A program made the position numbers and the translations under genes. A DNA stretch of 64,000 nucleotides from Natronococcus amylolyticus DSM 10524 (GTDB lineage Archaea; Halobacteriota; Halobacteria; Halobacteriales; Natrialbaceae). Location of the stretch: NCBI RefSeq assembly GCF_000337675.1, contig NZ_AOIB01000043.1:53742-117741 (forward strand). Direction: 5' to 3'. How positions within the stretch are numbered: the stretch's first letter is position 1; each line of letters starts with the position of its first letter. The notes beneath the pieces were generated by a model, which searched no databases, was not told the DNA's origin, and worked only from the letters and a program-made list of their open reading frames with translations. Below are positions 15,422-24,446 of this stretch, piece after piece.

Positions 15422-18385
15422 ATGAGTACGGAGACCGAACGAGCCGAGGAGCGGACGGAATCGTCCGTCCTCGGCTCGTGGGCGGAGTGGTACCACGTCC
15501 CGGTCGTCGGGGCCGTGATGCTGTTTATGTTTTGGGTCAGGACGCAGTCGTACGAGGCCTTCGTCACCGAGGACGGCACCCCCGCGCTCGCGGGCGTCGA
15601 CTCCTGGTATCACTGGCGGACGATCCAGTGGACCGCCGAGAACTACCCTCGGACGATGCCGTACGAGGTCTGGACCGGCTTCCCGACGGGCAACTACGTC
15701 GGTCAGTTCGGAACTCTCTTCGACCAGCTGATCGTCACCGCCGCGATGATCGTCGGTCTCGGGGATCCATCCTCGAGCACGCTCTACACCGTCTCGCTGC
15801 TCGCGGTGCCGGCGATGGCGGCGCTGGTCGCGATCCCCGTCTTCTATCTCGGCCGACGGCTGGGCGGGACCGTCGGCGGACTCGTCGCCGTCGTCCTGCT
15901 GGCGCTCGCGCCCGGCCAGTTCCTCACGCGAACCACCGCGGGTCAGCTTCAACACCACGTCGCAGAGGTGCTGTTCATGGCGATCGCCGTCCTCGCGATG
16001 ATGGCCGCACTGCGGGTCGCCGAGCGCGAGCAGCCGATCTACGAACTCGTCGCCGACAAGAACTGGGACGCGCTCCGACAACCGACGATCTACGCCGCGC
16101 TGGCGGGGGTCGCGCTCGCGCTGTACATCTGGGTCTGGCCCCCCGGCGTCGTCCTGATTGGGATCTTCGGCGTCTTCTTCGCGGTTCAGCTCTGTCTCGA
16201 CTACGTCCGGGGGATCTCTCCGGACCACGTCGCGTTCGTCGGCGCCGTCTCGCTGGGCGTGACCGCGGTCGCGACCGCCCTCCTGATCGAGGAGCCCGGC
16301 ACGAGCGTCACGAGCTTCGGCTACCTCCAGCCGGGCACCGCGGCGCTGGTCGCCGTCGGCTGTCTGTTTATGGCCTGGTTCGCCCGCCAGTGGAACGCCC
16401 GCGGGATCGATCGCCGCATCTACCCGGGCGCGATCGCCGCGCTGATCGTCGGCGCGTTCGCGGTCATGTGGCTCGTCCTGCCTGACTTCTACGACACGCT
16501 TGTCGGAAACCTCACGGGACGACTCATCCCGCTCGACCCCGACGCGGGAACGCTGACGATTCAGGAGGCCCAGCCACCCGATGACTTCACGGCCCACGTC
16601 TTCGGCGAGTTCGGGACCGCGTTCTACACGATGCTCGCCGGACTCGCGCTGCTGGTCGTCCGACCGCTGTTCGGCCGCGAGTACCGCGCGGAGTACACGC
16701 TGATCCTCGTCTGGTCGCTGTTCCTGATCAGCATGTCCGCAACCCAGATCCGCTTCTCGTACTACCTCGTGCTCGCGGTCGCCGTGGTCAACGCCGTCTT
16801 CGTCGCCGACGTCCTGCGGCTGTTCGACCTCGACCTCCAGCGCGGCGCGCGCTCGCTCGAGGGAGTCGAAACTTACCAGCTCATCATCCTGCTCGTGGTC
16901 GTTCTGCTCCTGTTCGCGCCACTGCTGCCCGTTGTCGCCGCCGACGGCGACACCGCGATCGACCGCGGCGAGGCGACGGGGCCACACCCCGACGCGATGG
17001 TCTGGGAGGAGTCGACCCACTGGCTCGAGTCGAGCACACCCGAGCCGGGTAACTACGGCGACGCCGACTACGCCGACGAACTCGAGTACTACGGCAGCTA
17101 CGACTACCCCGACGGCGGGGACTTCGACTATCCCGACGGCGCCTACGGCGTGATGTCCTGGTGGGACTACGGCCACCTGATCACGACCCAGGCCGAGCGG
17201 ATCCCCCACTCCAACCCGTTCCAGCAGAACGCCGAGACCGCCTCGGCGTTCCTGACCGCCGAATCCGAGCGGGAGGCCGAACTGATCCTCGAGGCGATCG
17301 CGACCGGCGAGGACCCGCTCGACGGTGACGACGACGTGCGTCCGCTCGAGGAGCTCGAGGCGACGGTCGACGACGACGCCGACGAGCAGATGCGGTACGT
17401 GATGATCGACGACCAGATGGCGGGCGGGAAGTTCAGCGCGATGACCGCCTGGTCGGGTCCCGACTACGACCACTACGTCACGCCCGACGTCGAGCCCGGC
17501 GAGGAGATCGACCGCGAGGACGTCGACGAGCGCCTTGAGGTTCCCTACGAGGACACGATGGTCGCGGGTCTCTACTTCGACGACGCTGCGGGGATGGAGA
17601 ACTACCGGCTCGTCCACGAGAACGACCAGCGCCAGGCCGGCTTCGTCAGCTACGCGCTGATCGACCCCGAGACCGATCAGGTGCTCACCGACGAGACCGG
17701 CCAGCATCAGGTCGCGATCAACCAGCCCCTCGACCAGCAGACGGAGGTCCAGCTCTCGCAGTTCGAGCAGAGCCCCGACGTCGACGTCGAGTACGTCGAC
17801 GAGCGCGAGGGTGCCGGCGTCAAGACCTACGAACGCGTCGATGGCGCGACGATCGTCGGCACCGCCGACGCCGACGAGGGGACGGCGGTGACCGCCGAAC
17901 TCGAGCTCGACTCCGGCGTCGACCGCGGCACGTTCACCTACGAGCAGGACGCTGAAGTCGACGAGGACGGCGAGTTCGAGCTGACGGTACCGTACGCGAC
18001 CGACGACGAACTCGACGTCGAGGACGGCTACACCGAAAGCGCCGTCGAGGCCGTCGACGACTACACCGTGACCGTCGAGGGCGAGACACCCCAGCAGGGC
18101 GACCTCGAGGTTCCCGAGAGCGCGGTCATCGAGGGCGACACTATGGAGGTCGACCTCGAGGAGACGGAACTCGAGGACGCCGACGATACCGAGAACGGCG
18201 CCGACGATGCGGGCGCTGGCGAGGACGATGACGTCGACACCGCCGACGATGGTGAGGATGCCAACACCGCTGACGTCGACGAGAATGATGACGCCGGCAC
18301 CGCTGACGCCGACGATAACGACGAGGACGCCGACGACGATACCGCCGGCTCGCTCGTTCCGACTGCGGCCGGACTCGCGGACTGA
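15422..18385 (+). CDS. aglB: Oligosaccharyltransferase AglB
   Basis: The 987-residue STT3-type enzyme transfers the lipid-linked glycan to Asn of S-layer and other exported proteins. About 13 membrane spans occupy roughly residues 25-520, with the first-loop acidic motif GVDSWYHWR, followed by a large extracellular domain with the catalytic WWDYG motif at residues 580-584. The last roughly 80 residues are low-complexity Asp/Glu/Ala-rich and look disordered. A TATA-like AAGCTTATTCG lies about 30 bases before the ATG. It closes the agl island. Confidence 0.95.
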   Translation: MSTETERAEERTESSVLGSWAEWYHVPVVGAVMLFMFWVRTQSYEAFVTEDGTPALAGVDSWYHWRTIQWTAENYPRTMPYEVWTGFPTGNYVGQFGTLFDQLIVTAAMIVGLGDPSSSTLYTVSLLAVPAMAALVAIPVFYLGRRLGGTVGGLVAVVLLALAPGQFLTRTTAGQLQHHVAEVLFMAIAVLAMMAALRVAEREQPIYELVADKNWDALRQPTIYAALAGVALALYIWVWPPGVVLIGIFGVFFAVQLCLDYVRGISPDHVAFVGAVSLGVTAVATALLIEEPGTSVTSFGYLQPGTAALVAVGCLFMAWFARQWNARGIDRRIYPGAIAALIVGAFAVMWLVLPDFYDTLVGNLTGRLIPLDPDAGTLTIQEAQPPDDFTAHVFGEFGTAFYTMLAGLALLVVRPLFGREYRAEYTLILVWSLFLISMSATQIRFSYYLVLAVAVVNAVFVADVLRLFDLDLQRGARSLEGVETYQLIILLVVVLLLFAPLLPVVAADGDTAIDRGEATGPHPDAMVWEESTHWLESSTPEPGNYGDADYADELEYYGSYDYPDGGDFDYPDGAYGVMSWWDYGHLITTQAERIPHSNPFQQNAETASAFLTAESEREAELILEAIATGEDPLDGDDDVRPLEELEATVDDDADEQMRYVMIDDQMAGGKFSAMTAWSGPDYDHYVTPDVEPGEEIDREDVDERLEVPYEDTMVAGLYFDDAAGMENYRLVHENDQRQAGFVSYALIDPETDQVLTDETGQHQVAINQPLDQQTEVQLSQFEQSPDVDVEYVDEREGAGVKTYERVDGATIVGTADADEGTAVTAELELDSGVDRGTFTYEQDAEVDEDGEFELTVPYATDDELDVEDGYTESAVEAVDDYTVTVEGETPQQGDLEVPESAVIEGDTMEVDLEETELEDADDTENGADDAGAGEDDDVDTADDGEDANTADVDENDDAGTADADDNDEDADDDTAGSLVPTAAGLAD

Positions 18386-18493
18386 CTTCGCCCCTTTTCC
18401 GTTGGCTCGAGTGAGAAGCTCCTACTACGTGTTCGCCATCGACGCGATCGTCGGACGGTGTCTCGTCGCGACCCCGCTATCCGACGGAGTTGC

Positions 18494-19654
18494 TCACGAC
18501 GACTCGCCGTCGGTCGCGGCCAGCGCTCGGAACGCGATCGTCGGAAACCGGGGAACAACCGTGCTCGGACGGCGCCCGCTCCCGGTCGTCGGCAACGGCA
18601 CCCGCTCGATGACGCCCCGATCGGCGAGTTCGTACAGGAATCGCTTGACCGTTCCGGCGGTCAGCCCCGATCGATCCGCGATTTCGGTCGCAACCTCGCG
18701 AATGGATCGGTCGGCCGCGTCGACGGCGATCAGGTCACACAGTACCCGCTGGCGCGTCTCCGACAGCGAGAGCGCCCGGTCGACGTGGACGCCGTCGTCG
18801 GGAACGTCGTTCATCGCCCGCTCGAGGTGAGAGTGTTCGATCCGATCCGCATCGTCCTCGCCGGCCAGCACCGCGGCGCCGAACAGCGCCGCGAGGGCGT
18901 CGTGGGCGTTGCCGTCGGCCCAGACTGCGATCTCGCGGACGGTCTCGTGATCGAGCGCGCCCGCCGTCAGCCCCGTCGACGTCCGATCGGTGAGGACGTC
19001 GACGAGTTCGTGGTGACGGTAGGCCGATGCCGTCACCGTCGTCCCGCGCCAGCCGTCGGGTTCGTGCTGGCCAACGGCGAGCGTCGCGACGTTCTCGCTT
19101 ACCGGTTCGACGAGTTCGCGAACGCGATCGTACGAGAGCGTCTCGGGCTCGTCGTGGTGATCGACGGCAACGACGGCTCCCCGGTCCGGTCGCGAGAGTT
19201 GGCTACGGAGTCGGTCCCGCAGGTCGTCGGTCCCGACGCCGCTCTCGGGGACCGAGTTCGGGGAGATCATCGAGAGCACGGACCGGTAGAACGCGAAGGG
19301 GCTTCCGACGCGGCGGGCGTCGACGTAGACGAACCACGTCACCGTTCCGGAGCTGCCGGCCCGGGTCGTCGTGCCGATCGTTCGGGTCGGCTCGCCGAAC
19401 CGTTCGTTCAGCGCGTCGAACAGCGCCGTCACGATCGCGGACGTGCCGGCTCCCGCCGGCCCGACGAGCGCGGCCGACTCGGGTAGCTCGTCGTCGAACA
19501 CCGGCTCGAGCGCGTCGAGCAACTGCTCGAGGACGGGGCCTCGTCCCACCGGTTCCGCGCGATGGACGACCGGACTGAGGTGGTTACGGTTGACGACGAT
19601 CCCGCTCGTTCGGTGCGCGGATCGTCGTCTGGCGATGCGCTCCTCGAGGTTCAT
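18494..19654 (-). CDS. Orc1/Cdc6-like protein with degenerate Walker motifs
   Basis: The 386-residue protein has the layout of haloarchaeal Orc paralogs: AAA+ region, lid helices, C-terminal winged helix (about residues 305-370, with AGTVKRFLYELADRGVIERV). Walker A reads GPAGAGTS at 65-72, with Thr where the catalytic Lys should be. Walker B reads VVAVDHHDE at 161-169, with His after the Asp instead of Glu. ATP hydrolysis is therefore doubtful. Its ATG overlaps the glpC stop (TGATG), so it is the translationally coupled last gene of glpABC. A regulatory role is more plausible than origin firing. Confidence 0.8.
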   Translation of the reverse strand: MNLEERIARRRSAHRTSGIVVNRNHLSPVVHRAEPVGRGPVLEQLLDALEPVFDDELPESAALVGPAGAGTSAIVTALFDALNERFGEPTRTIGTTTRAGSSGTVTWFVYVDARRVGSPFAFYRSVLSMISPNSVPESGVGTDDLRDRLRSQLSRPDRGAVVAVDHHDEPETLSYDRVRELVEPVSENVATLAVGQHEPDGWRGTTVTASAYRHHELVDVLTDRTSTGLTAGALDHETVREIAVWADGNAHDALAALFGAAVLAGEDDADRIEHSHLERAMNDVPDDGVHVDRALSLSETRQRVLCDLIAVDAADRSIREVATEIADRSGLTAGTVKRFLYELADRGVIERVPLPTTGSGRRPSTVVPRFPTIAFRALAATDGESS

Positions 19655-21006
19655 CAGTCGACGAGCGCAGCCTCGAGGACCTCGAGGGTGTGGGTGATCT
19701 CGTAGCCGGTGCCGTGGCCCATCTGCATCGAACAGGTCGGACACTCCGTGAGTCCGGTCGTCGCTTCCGCGTCTTCCATGTGCTCGAACATCTCCTCGCC
19801 GATCTTCATGGAGGTTTCGTAGTTCTCCTCCTTCCAGCCGTACGTTCCGGAGATGCCCGAACAGGAGTCGCCGACGTCCTCGACGTCGATCCCGTCGATC
19901 GCGCTCAGTACCTCGACGGTCTGGCCGTCCAGTCCCTGGTTGCGGGCGTGACACGGCGCGTGGTAGGCGAACTCCGCGTCGACGGCGGTGCCCTCGAGTT
20001 CGCCTTTCAGGTCCTCGTGGACCCGGAGGTACTCGACGGCGTCCCAGGTGTTCGCCGCGACGTCCTCGGTGCCCTCGAAGTCGAACAGCTCGGGGTACTC
20101 CTGGCGGATCGACATCGAACACGAGCTACAGGAGGCGACGATATCGGCGCCGTTCTCGATCGCGTCGGCGAGTTCGCGGACGTTGGTCTCGGCCGCTCGG
20201 CGGGCGTCCTCGAGCATCCCGTTGGCGAACATCGGCGTCCCGGAACAGGACTGCTCGGGGACCATCACCTCGTAGCCGAGGTGTTCGTAGACCCGAACGA
20301 GTGCCTTCGCGACCTCCGGCGTGTTGTAGTTCGAGTAGCAGCCGTGGAAGTACGCGATTCGCTTGTGGGGGTTTTCGAGGTCCTCGCCGCGTCTCGCTCG
20401 CGCCGCCCGCGCTTGCTCTCTCGAGGTGTCGTTGCCGCCGCGTTCGGTCCACCAGCCGCGGAACGTCTGGGTCGCGAACTCGGGGAACTCCCGGTCGCCG
20501 GCGATTCCCATCACTTTCTCGCCCATCCACTGGGTGGCCGAGAGCCCCATTACGAAGTTGGCGGTCCGCGGGAACGTCGCCGCCAGCGGCGCGAGCTTCC
20601 GGTAGTTCGAGAGCATCCGGTTGCGCCAGTACTCCCGGGAGAGCTTGCTCATGTTCTCCTCGACGTACTCGGCGCGAGCCGTGTTGTGCATCTGGGAGAG
20701 GGGCACCTCGGAGGGACAGGCGCTGTCACAGCGCATGCAGTTCGAGCACTTCATCACCGAGTCGTCGATGTCGTGGTCCTCCTGGCGTTTGAGCCGCCAC
20801 TGCTCGGGGCCCTGGAACTTCGGTCCGGGGAACTCGTCGTCGACCTCGGCGACGGGACAGTTCGTGTCGCAGGTCGAACACTTGTAACAGTTGTCAGCGC
20901 CCGGCCGGAGGTCCATATCCTCGGCCTCGGGGAACACCTCGATCGGCTCGAACCCCTCTTCCTCGCCCGGTACGTGATCGTCCATCGGCTGTTCTGCGTC
21001 ACTCAT
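19654..21006 (-). CDS. glpC: Anaerobic-type glycerol-3-phosphate dehydrogenase subunit C
   Basis: The 450-residue iron-sulfur subunit has two 4Fe-4S motifs near the N-terminus (CYKCSTCDTNCPV and CSNCMRCDSACPSE) and two CCG-type cysteine-rich domains (FHGCYSNYN... SCSGTPMF and YHAPCHARNQ... SCSGISG). It receives electrons from GlpA and passes them to the membrane quinone pool. It lies 82 bases after glpB and is coupled by overlap to the Orc-like gene. Confidence 0.95.
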   Translation of the reverse strand: MSDAEQPMDDHVPGEEEGFEPIEVFPEAEDMDLRPGADNCYKCSTCDTNCPVAEVDDEFPGPKFQGPEQWRLKRQEDHDIDDSVMKCSNCMRCDSACPSEVPLSQMHNTARAEYVEENMSKLSREYWRNRMLSNYRKLAPLAATFPRTANFVMGLSATQWMGEKVMGIAGDREFPEFATQTFRGWWTERGGNDTSREQARAARARRGEDLENPHKRIAYFHGCYSNYNTPEVAKALVRVYEHLGYEVMVPEQSCSGTPMFANGMLEDARRAAETNVRELADAIENGADIVASCSSCSMSIRQEYPELFDFEGTEDVAANTWDAVEYLRVHEDLKGELEGTAVDAEFAYHAPCHARNQGLDGQTVEVLSAIDGIDVEDVGDSCSGISGTYGWKEENYETSMKIGEEMFEHMEDAEATTGLTECPTCSMQMGHGTGYEITHTLEVLEAALVD

Positions 21007-21088
21007 CGAATCACCTGAATAGATCGCGCTCGCTCGTTCGGTCCGCTCGAGTCCGCGTCAGTCGCTCTCGTCGATACCGTCCTTACAG

Positions 21089-22375
21089 TCATCTGTTCGC
21101 CTCCGTCCCGGCCCGACCGCCAGCGACGTACCCCGTGGCCAGCGAGACGCCGGCGCCCGACTTCTCGGCCGCGTAGTCGTACCCGCCGAGCACCGCTCCA
21201 GCCGCCCGTAGATTGGAAAATTCGGGCTCCTCGTCGGCGCCGAGGGGCCGCAGCTCCCGATCCGGAACCAGCCCGAAGCGGGCGTACGGTTGCTCGCCGA
21301 AGACGTCGTCGACGAACCAGTCGTAGCGGTCGTCGGCGTGTGGCACGTAACAGTCGAAGATCGGCTCGAACACCCGGTCGCGCTCGCTGCGGACGCCCTT
21401 GCCGACGAGCCCGCCCGTCGCGAGCACGTACTGGCTCGCCTCGTGGGGGATCTCCTGGCCGTGGCGGTCGACGAGTACGTGGTCGATCGCTCCGGCTTCG
21501 TCGGTCTCGTAGTCGACCACCGGCACGCCCGAGGTTACGCGAACGCCGGCGTCCTCGAGCGCGTCGTACAGCAGATCCTCGAGGCGCATCCCCGGCAAAC
21601 TCGGCGGTCCCATCGGTACTTCGAAGACGCCGGCGCCCAGCGACTCGGCGAGATCGGCCCGGACCTCCGCGGCGTGTTCGTCACCCAGGAGGGCAGGGAG
21701 ACCGACGCGGGACTCGCCCTCGAGGTGCGGTTTCACGATTGAGGCGAGGGCCTCGCGGGCGGATCGGTCGCCCGACCCCGTCGAGACGGACTCCTCGTGA
21801 TCGAGCAGGTGGGCGTACCGCGTGAGCTTCGCGTCGTCACGGACGATCCCGGGGAACTGCAGGGTGACGCCGCGGGCCGAAAACGGCGCGCCCGCGGCCT
21901 CGAGGTGGGAGGCCGCGAGCGGGGCGTCGAAATCGGTCAGCGTCTCGAAGCCGACCAGCAGCGTGTCCTGTGAGTCGCTCGCCAGCCCGGCGGCCGTCGA
22001 AACCGGGTATCGGGCCGTCGGTTTGACCGTTCCGCCGTGGGTCGGCACCAGCGCGTTCGAGTCGGTGTGGCTGCCCGCGTAGGCGTCGCCGGCGACCGCG
22101 TCGAAAAACGAAAGCGCGTCGCGGACCGCCTCGGTGCCGACCCGCTCGTAGGGGTGGCCCTTCGGGAGCTCCTCGAGTCGCTCGAACGGGTCGACGATCG
22201 GGCCCTCGCCCTCGTGGGTGTAGCCCAGCACGTCGATCAGCCCGCTGGCGTTTCGCAGCGTGCTCTGCTTGTGGGTGACGAGTCGGACGTCGACGCCCTC
22301 CTCGGCCGCGGCGAGGGCTGTCGTCGCGCCCGCGATCCCGCCGCCGATCACGAGGACGTCGTCTGTAATCGCCAT
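21089..22375 (-). CDS. glpB: Anaerobic-type glycerol-3-phosphate dehydrogenase subunit B
   Basis: The 428-residue flavoprotein subunit begins MAITDDVLVIGGGIAGATTAL, the Rossmann dinucleotide-binding motif, and carries LATGGLVGKGVRSE and a C-terminal GYDYAAEKSGAGVSLATGY segment typical of GlpB. With GlpA and GlpC it forms the membrane-associated complex oxidising glycerol-3-phosphate to dihydroxyacetone phosphate. The start lies one base after the glpA stop, so translation is coupled. The frame is open upstream, but 22375 is the homology start. Confidence 0.93.
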   Translation of the reverse strand: MAITDDVLVIGGGIAGATTALAAAEEGVDVRLVTHKQSTLRNASGLIDVLGYTHEGEGPIVDPFERLEELPKGHPYERVGTEAVRDALSFFDAVAGDAYAGSHTDSNALVPTHGGTVKPTARYPVSTAAGLASDSQDTLLVGFETLTDFDAPLAASHLEAAGAPFSARGVTLQFPGIVRDDAKLTRYAHLLDHEESVSTGSGDRSAREALASIVKPHLEGESRVGLPALLGDEHAAEVRADLAESLGAGVFEVPMGPPSLPGMRLEDLLYDALEDAGVRVTSGVPVVDYETDEAGAIDHVLVDRHGQEIPHEASQYVLATGGLVGKGVRSERDRVFEPIFDCYVPHADDRYDWFVDDVFGEQPYARFGLVPDRELRPLGADEEPEFSNLRAAGAVLGGYDYAAEKSGAGVSLATGYVAGGRAGTEANR

Positions 22376-22376
22376 C

Positions 22377-24137
22377 TCAGCGCTCACCTCCGTCAGATCG
22401 AAGATCTGACGAGGATCGCGAACCGTCGGTTCGCTTCCCGCCGTCGGAGCGTGCTGGCGAGGCGGTCTGTGCGCCCGAATCGAACGCACCGTAGTCGACT
22501 CCCTCCGTGCGGTTCGCGGGGTCGTTGTCCCGGTTCATCGTCGTCGCGTGCAGGGCGTAGTTGAGCATCGCCTGGGAGAGCTGTTCCCCCCAGAGGGCGT
22601 GGCGCTCGCCCTTCCAGCGCTCCTGAAACAGTTCGTCGAGCGCTTCCCGGGTCGTCTCCTCGTCGTACTCCGGATGGAGCTCGTTGGCCATGTTCGCACA
22701 GCAGAAGCCGCCCTGACAGTTGCCCATCGACGCGCGGGTCCGGATGCGGACCGCGTTGAGGTCCGAGCCGGACTGCGAGATCGCGTCCTGCACTTCGGCT
22801 CGCGTGACGCCCTCGCACTGGCAGACCACTGGATTGGGGTCGTCGGTCTCGAGCACCTCCTGCGACCGGCTTCCGAGTCGCTGCTTGCTCCGGCGGGCAA
22901 TCGGCGAGCGCAGGCCGAAGTCGTCCATCCCTTCCTCGAGGACGGCGAGGTTCTCGCTGCCCGGCAGGGCCTCCTTGGCGGTCGCACACGAGGCGCGAAC
23001 GCCGAGCTGGTCACAGACGTGATTCGAGATCTCCTCGGCCATCGCCCGGTAGGTCGTGAACTTCCCGCCGACGATACTGGACATCCCGGAGACGCCGTCG
23101 CGCTCTGCGTGATCGAGCAGGAAAAAATCACGCGTGATGTCGGTGGGATCCTTCGTCCCCCGTCCTGGAGGCTCGTACAGGGGCCGGACGCCCCAGAACG
23201 AGCGGATCGTTCGGGCCTCCTCGAGGATCGGCACGAGCTCGGAGAGCGTGTCGATCATCATGTCGACCTCCCACTTCTCCTCGGGGTAGTCGTCGGGATC
23301 GGAGACCTCCTCGTCCGTGGTGCCCAGAATCGCCGTCGTCTCGTGGGGAACGATGATGTCGGCGTCGCCCTTCGGCCGGCAGCGGTTGATGACCGTGTCG
23401 ACCTGTCGGACGTTCATGATCGTCATCACGCCCTTCGAGGGGCGGACCTCGACGTCTAAGTCGGCCATCGCGCCGATCTGGCCGGCCCAGGCGCCGGTGG
23501 CGTTGACGACGTAGTCGGCCGTGATATCCTCGGTCGTCCCGGGCGTCTTGTGCGTTCGCTTGCCCGGCCCGGAGTCGTGGCGCACCGTCACGCCGTAGAT
23601 GTCGTCGCCGTCCCGAAGCAGGTCGATCACTTCGGCGTGGGTCTCGACCCGGGCACCGTAGTTCTCGGCGTCGATCGCGTTCGCGACACACAGGCGGAAC
23701 GGATCGATCGCTCCGTCCGGGACCTGAATGGCGCGCTTGACGTCTTTCGCGAGATATGGTTCGACCTCGCGGGCCTCTCGGCCCGAGAGAACTCTCGCGG
23801 GAATGTCGCAGTCGCGACAGCCCTCGAGTTTCTCCCGAAAGTAGTCGTCGGGGTCCTCGGGGCGCTGGACGAACAGCCCGCCGGTCAGCTCGACGCAGTG
23901 GCCGGCGATCTCCCGAAGGATCTCGTTTTCTTCGATACACTCGACCGCGCTGGCCTGATCCGAGACCGCGTATCGTCCCCCGCTGTGTAGCAGGCCGTGC
24001 ATCCGGCCCGTCGTCCCGTCGGTCAGATTGCCTCGCTCGACGAGCGTGACCTCGAGGCCGCGCATCGCCAGGTCCCTGGCGATGCCACAGCCGGTCGAGC
24101 CGCCCCCGAGTACGAGAACCTCGGTGTCGTGTGCCAT
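22377..24137 (-). CDS. glpA: Anaerobic-type glycerol-3-phosphate dehydrogenase subunit A
   Basis: The 586-residue catalytic FAD subunit starts with [20 protein letters not shown], followed by the DAO-family [13 protein letters not shown] and [10 protein letters not shown] motifs. A C-terminal BFD-like 2Fe-2S domain carries [11 protein letters not shown] and [10 protein letters not shown]. It oxidises glycerol-3-phosphate made by GlpK. A TATA-like TTTATTTTATC lies 31-41 bases upstream of the ATG, fitting a leaderless transcript for glpABC-orc-like. The C-terminal about 40 residues are charged and probably disordered. Confidence 0.95.
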   Translation of the reverse strand: MAHDTEVLVLGGGSTGCGIARDLAMRGLEVTLVERGNLTDGTTGRMHGLLHSGGRYAVSDQASAVECIEENEILREIAGHCVELTGGLFVQRPEDPDDYFREKLEGCRDCDIPARVLSGREAREVEPYLAKDVKRAIQVPDGAIDPFRLCVANAIDAENYGARVETHAEVIDLLRDGDDIYGVTVRHDSGPGKRTHKTPGTTEDITADYVVNATGAWAGQIGAMADLDVEVRPSKGVMTIMNVRQVDTVINRCRPKGDADIIVPHETTAILGTTDEEVSDPDDYPEEKWEVDMMIDTLSELVPILEEARTIRSFWGVRPLYEPPGRGTKDPTDITRDFFLLDHAERDGVSGMSSIVGGKFTTYRAMAEEISNHVCDQLGVRASCATAKEALPGSENLAVLEEGMDDFGLRSPIARRSKQRLGSRSQEVLETDDPNPVVCQCEGVTRAEVQDAISQSGSDLNAVRIRTRASMGNCQGGFCCANMANELHPEYDEETTREALDELFQERWKGERHALWGEQLSQAMLNYALHATTMNRDNDPANRTEGVDYGAFDSGAQTASPARSDGGKRTDGSRSSSDLRSDGGER

Positions 24138-24446
24138 CCCTTCGTCCGTACATCGCTTTCGTCCGTCTTTATTTTATCGACGGGAGAGAACCGCCAGTAA
24201 CGTTCGGCTAGCCGGCTGATGAGTTCGGAACGGAACACTCTCGCTTTTCGAATAATACCCCCCGGACGATCGACGCTCGGGCACCTAAAGCGAAATATTT
24301 CGACCGGTTCGAACACGACCCGCACCCGTCCTAGTAACAGCTATCCTACTGTTTCGGTAACGTTTATAATGATCGTAGGAAATGTTTACCAGTAGGATGC
24401 GATCGTCAGTAAAGACATCGCTCGGGACGATCCGGGGTGACCACGA
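24138..24446. promoter_or_regulatory. Divergent glpABC / glpK promoter region
   Basis: The 309-base intergenic region holds both promoters. The glpA TATA-like box (TTTATTTTATC) is at about 24168-24178. On the glpK side, a TATA-like TTTATAAT at about 24363 lies between the arms of a perfect 9-base inverted repeat, ATCCTACTG at 24343-24351 and CAGTAGGAT at 24390-24398. An adjacent GATCGTAGGAAA partly repeats the arm. This is a likely site for a glycerol-responsive regulator. No gene is visible in the region. Confidence 0.6.

Noticed and set aside
15419..17707. 762-codon open frame antisense to aglB
   Set aside because: High GC keeps antisense frames open; its composition (VVVV, EDRDQR strings) mirrors aglB codons and no domain is visible.
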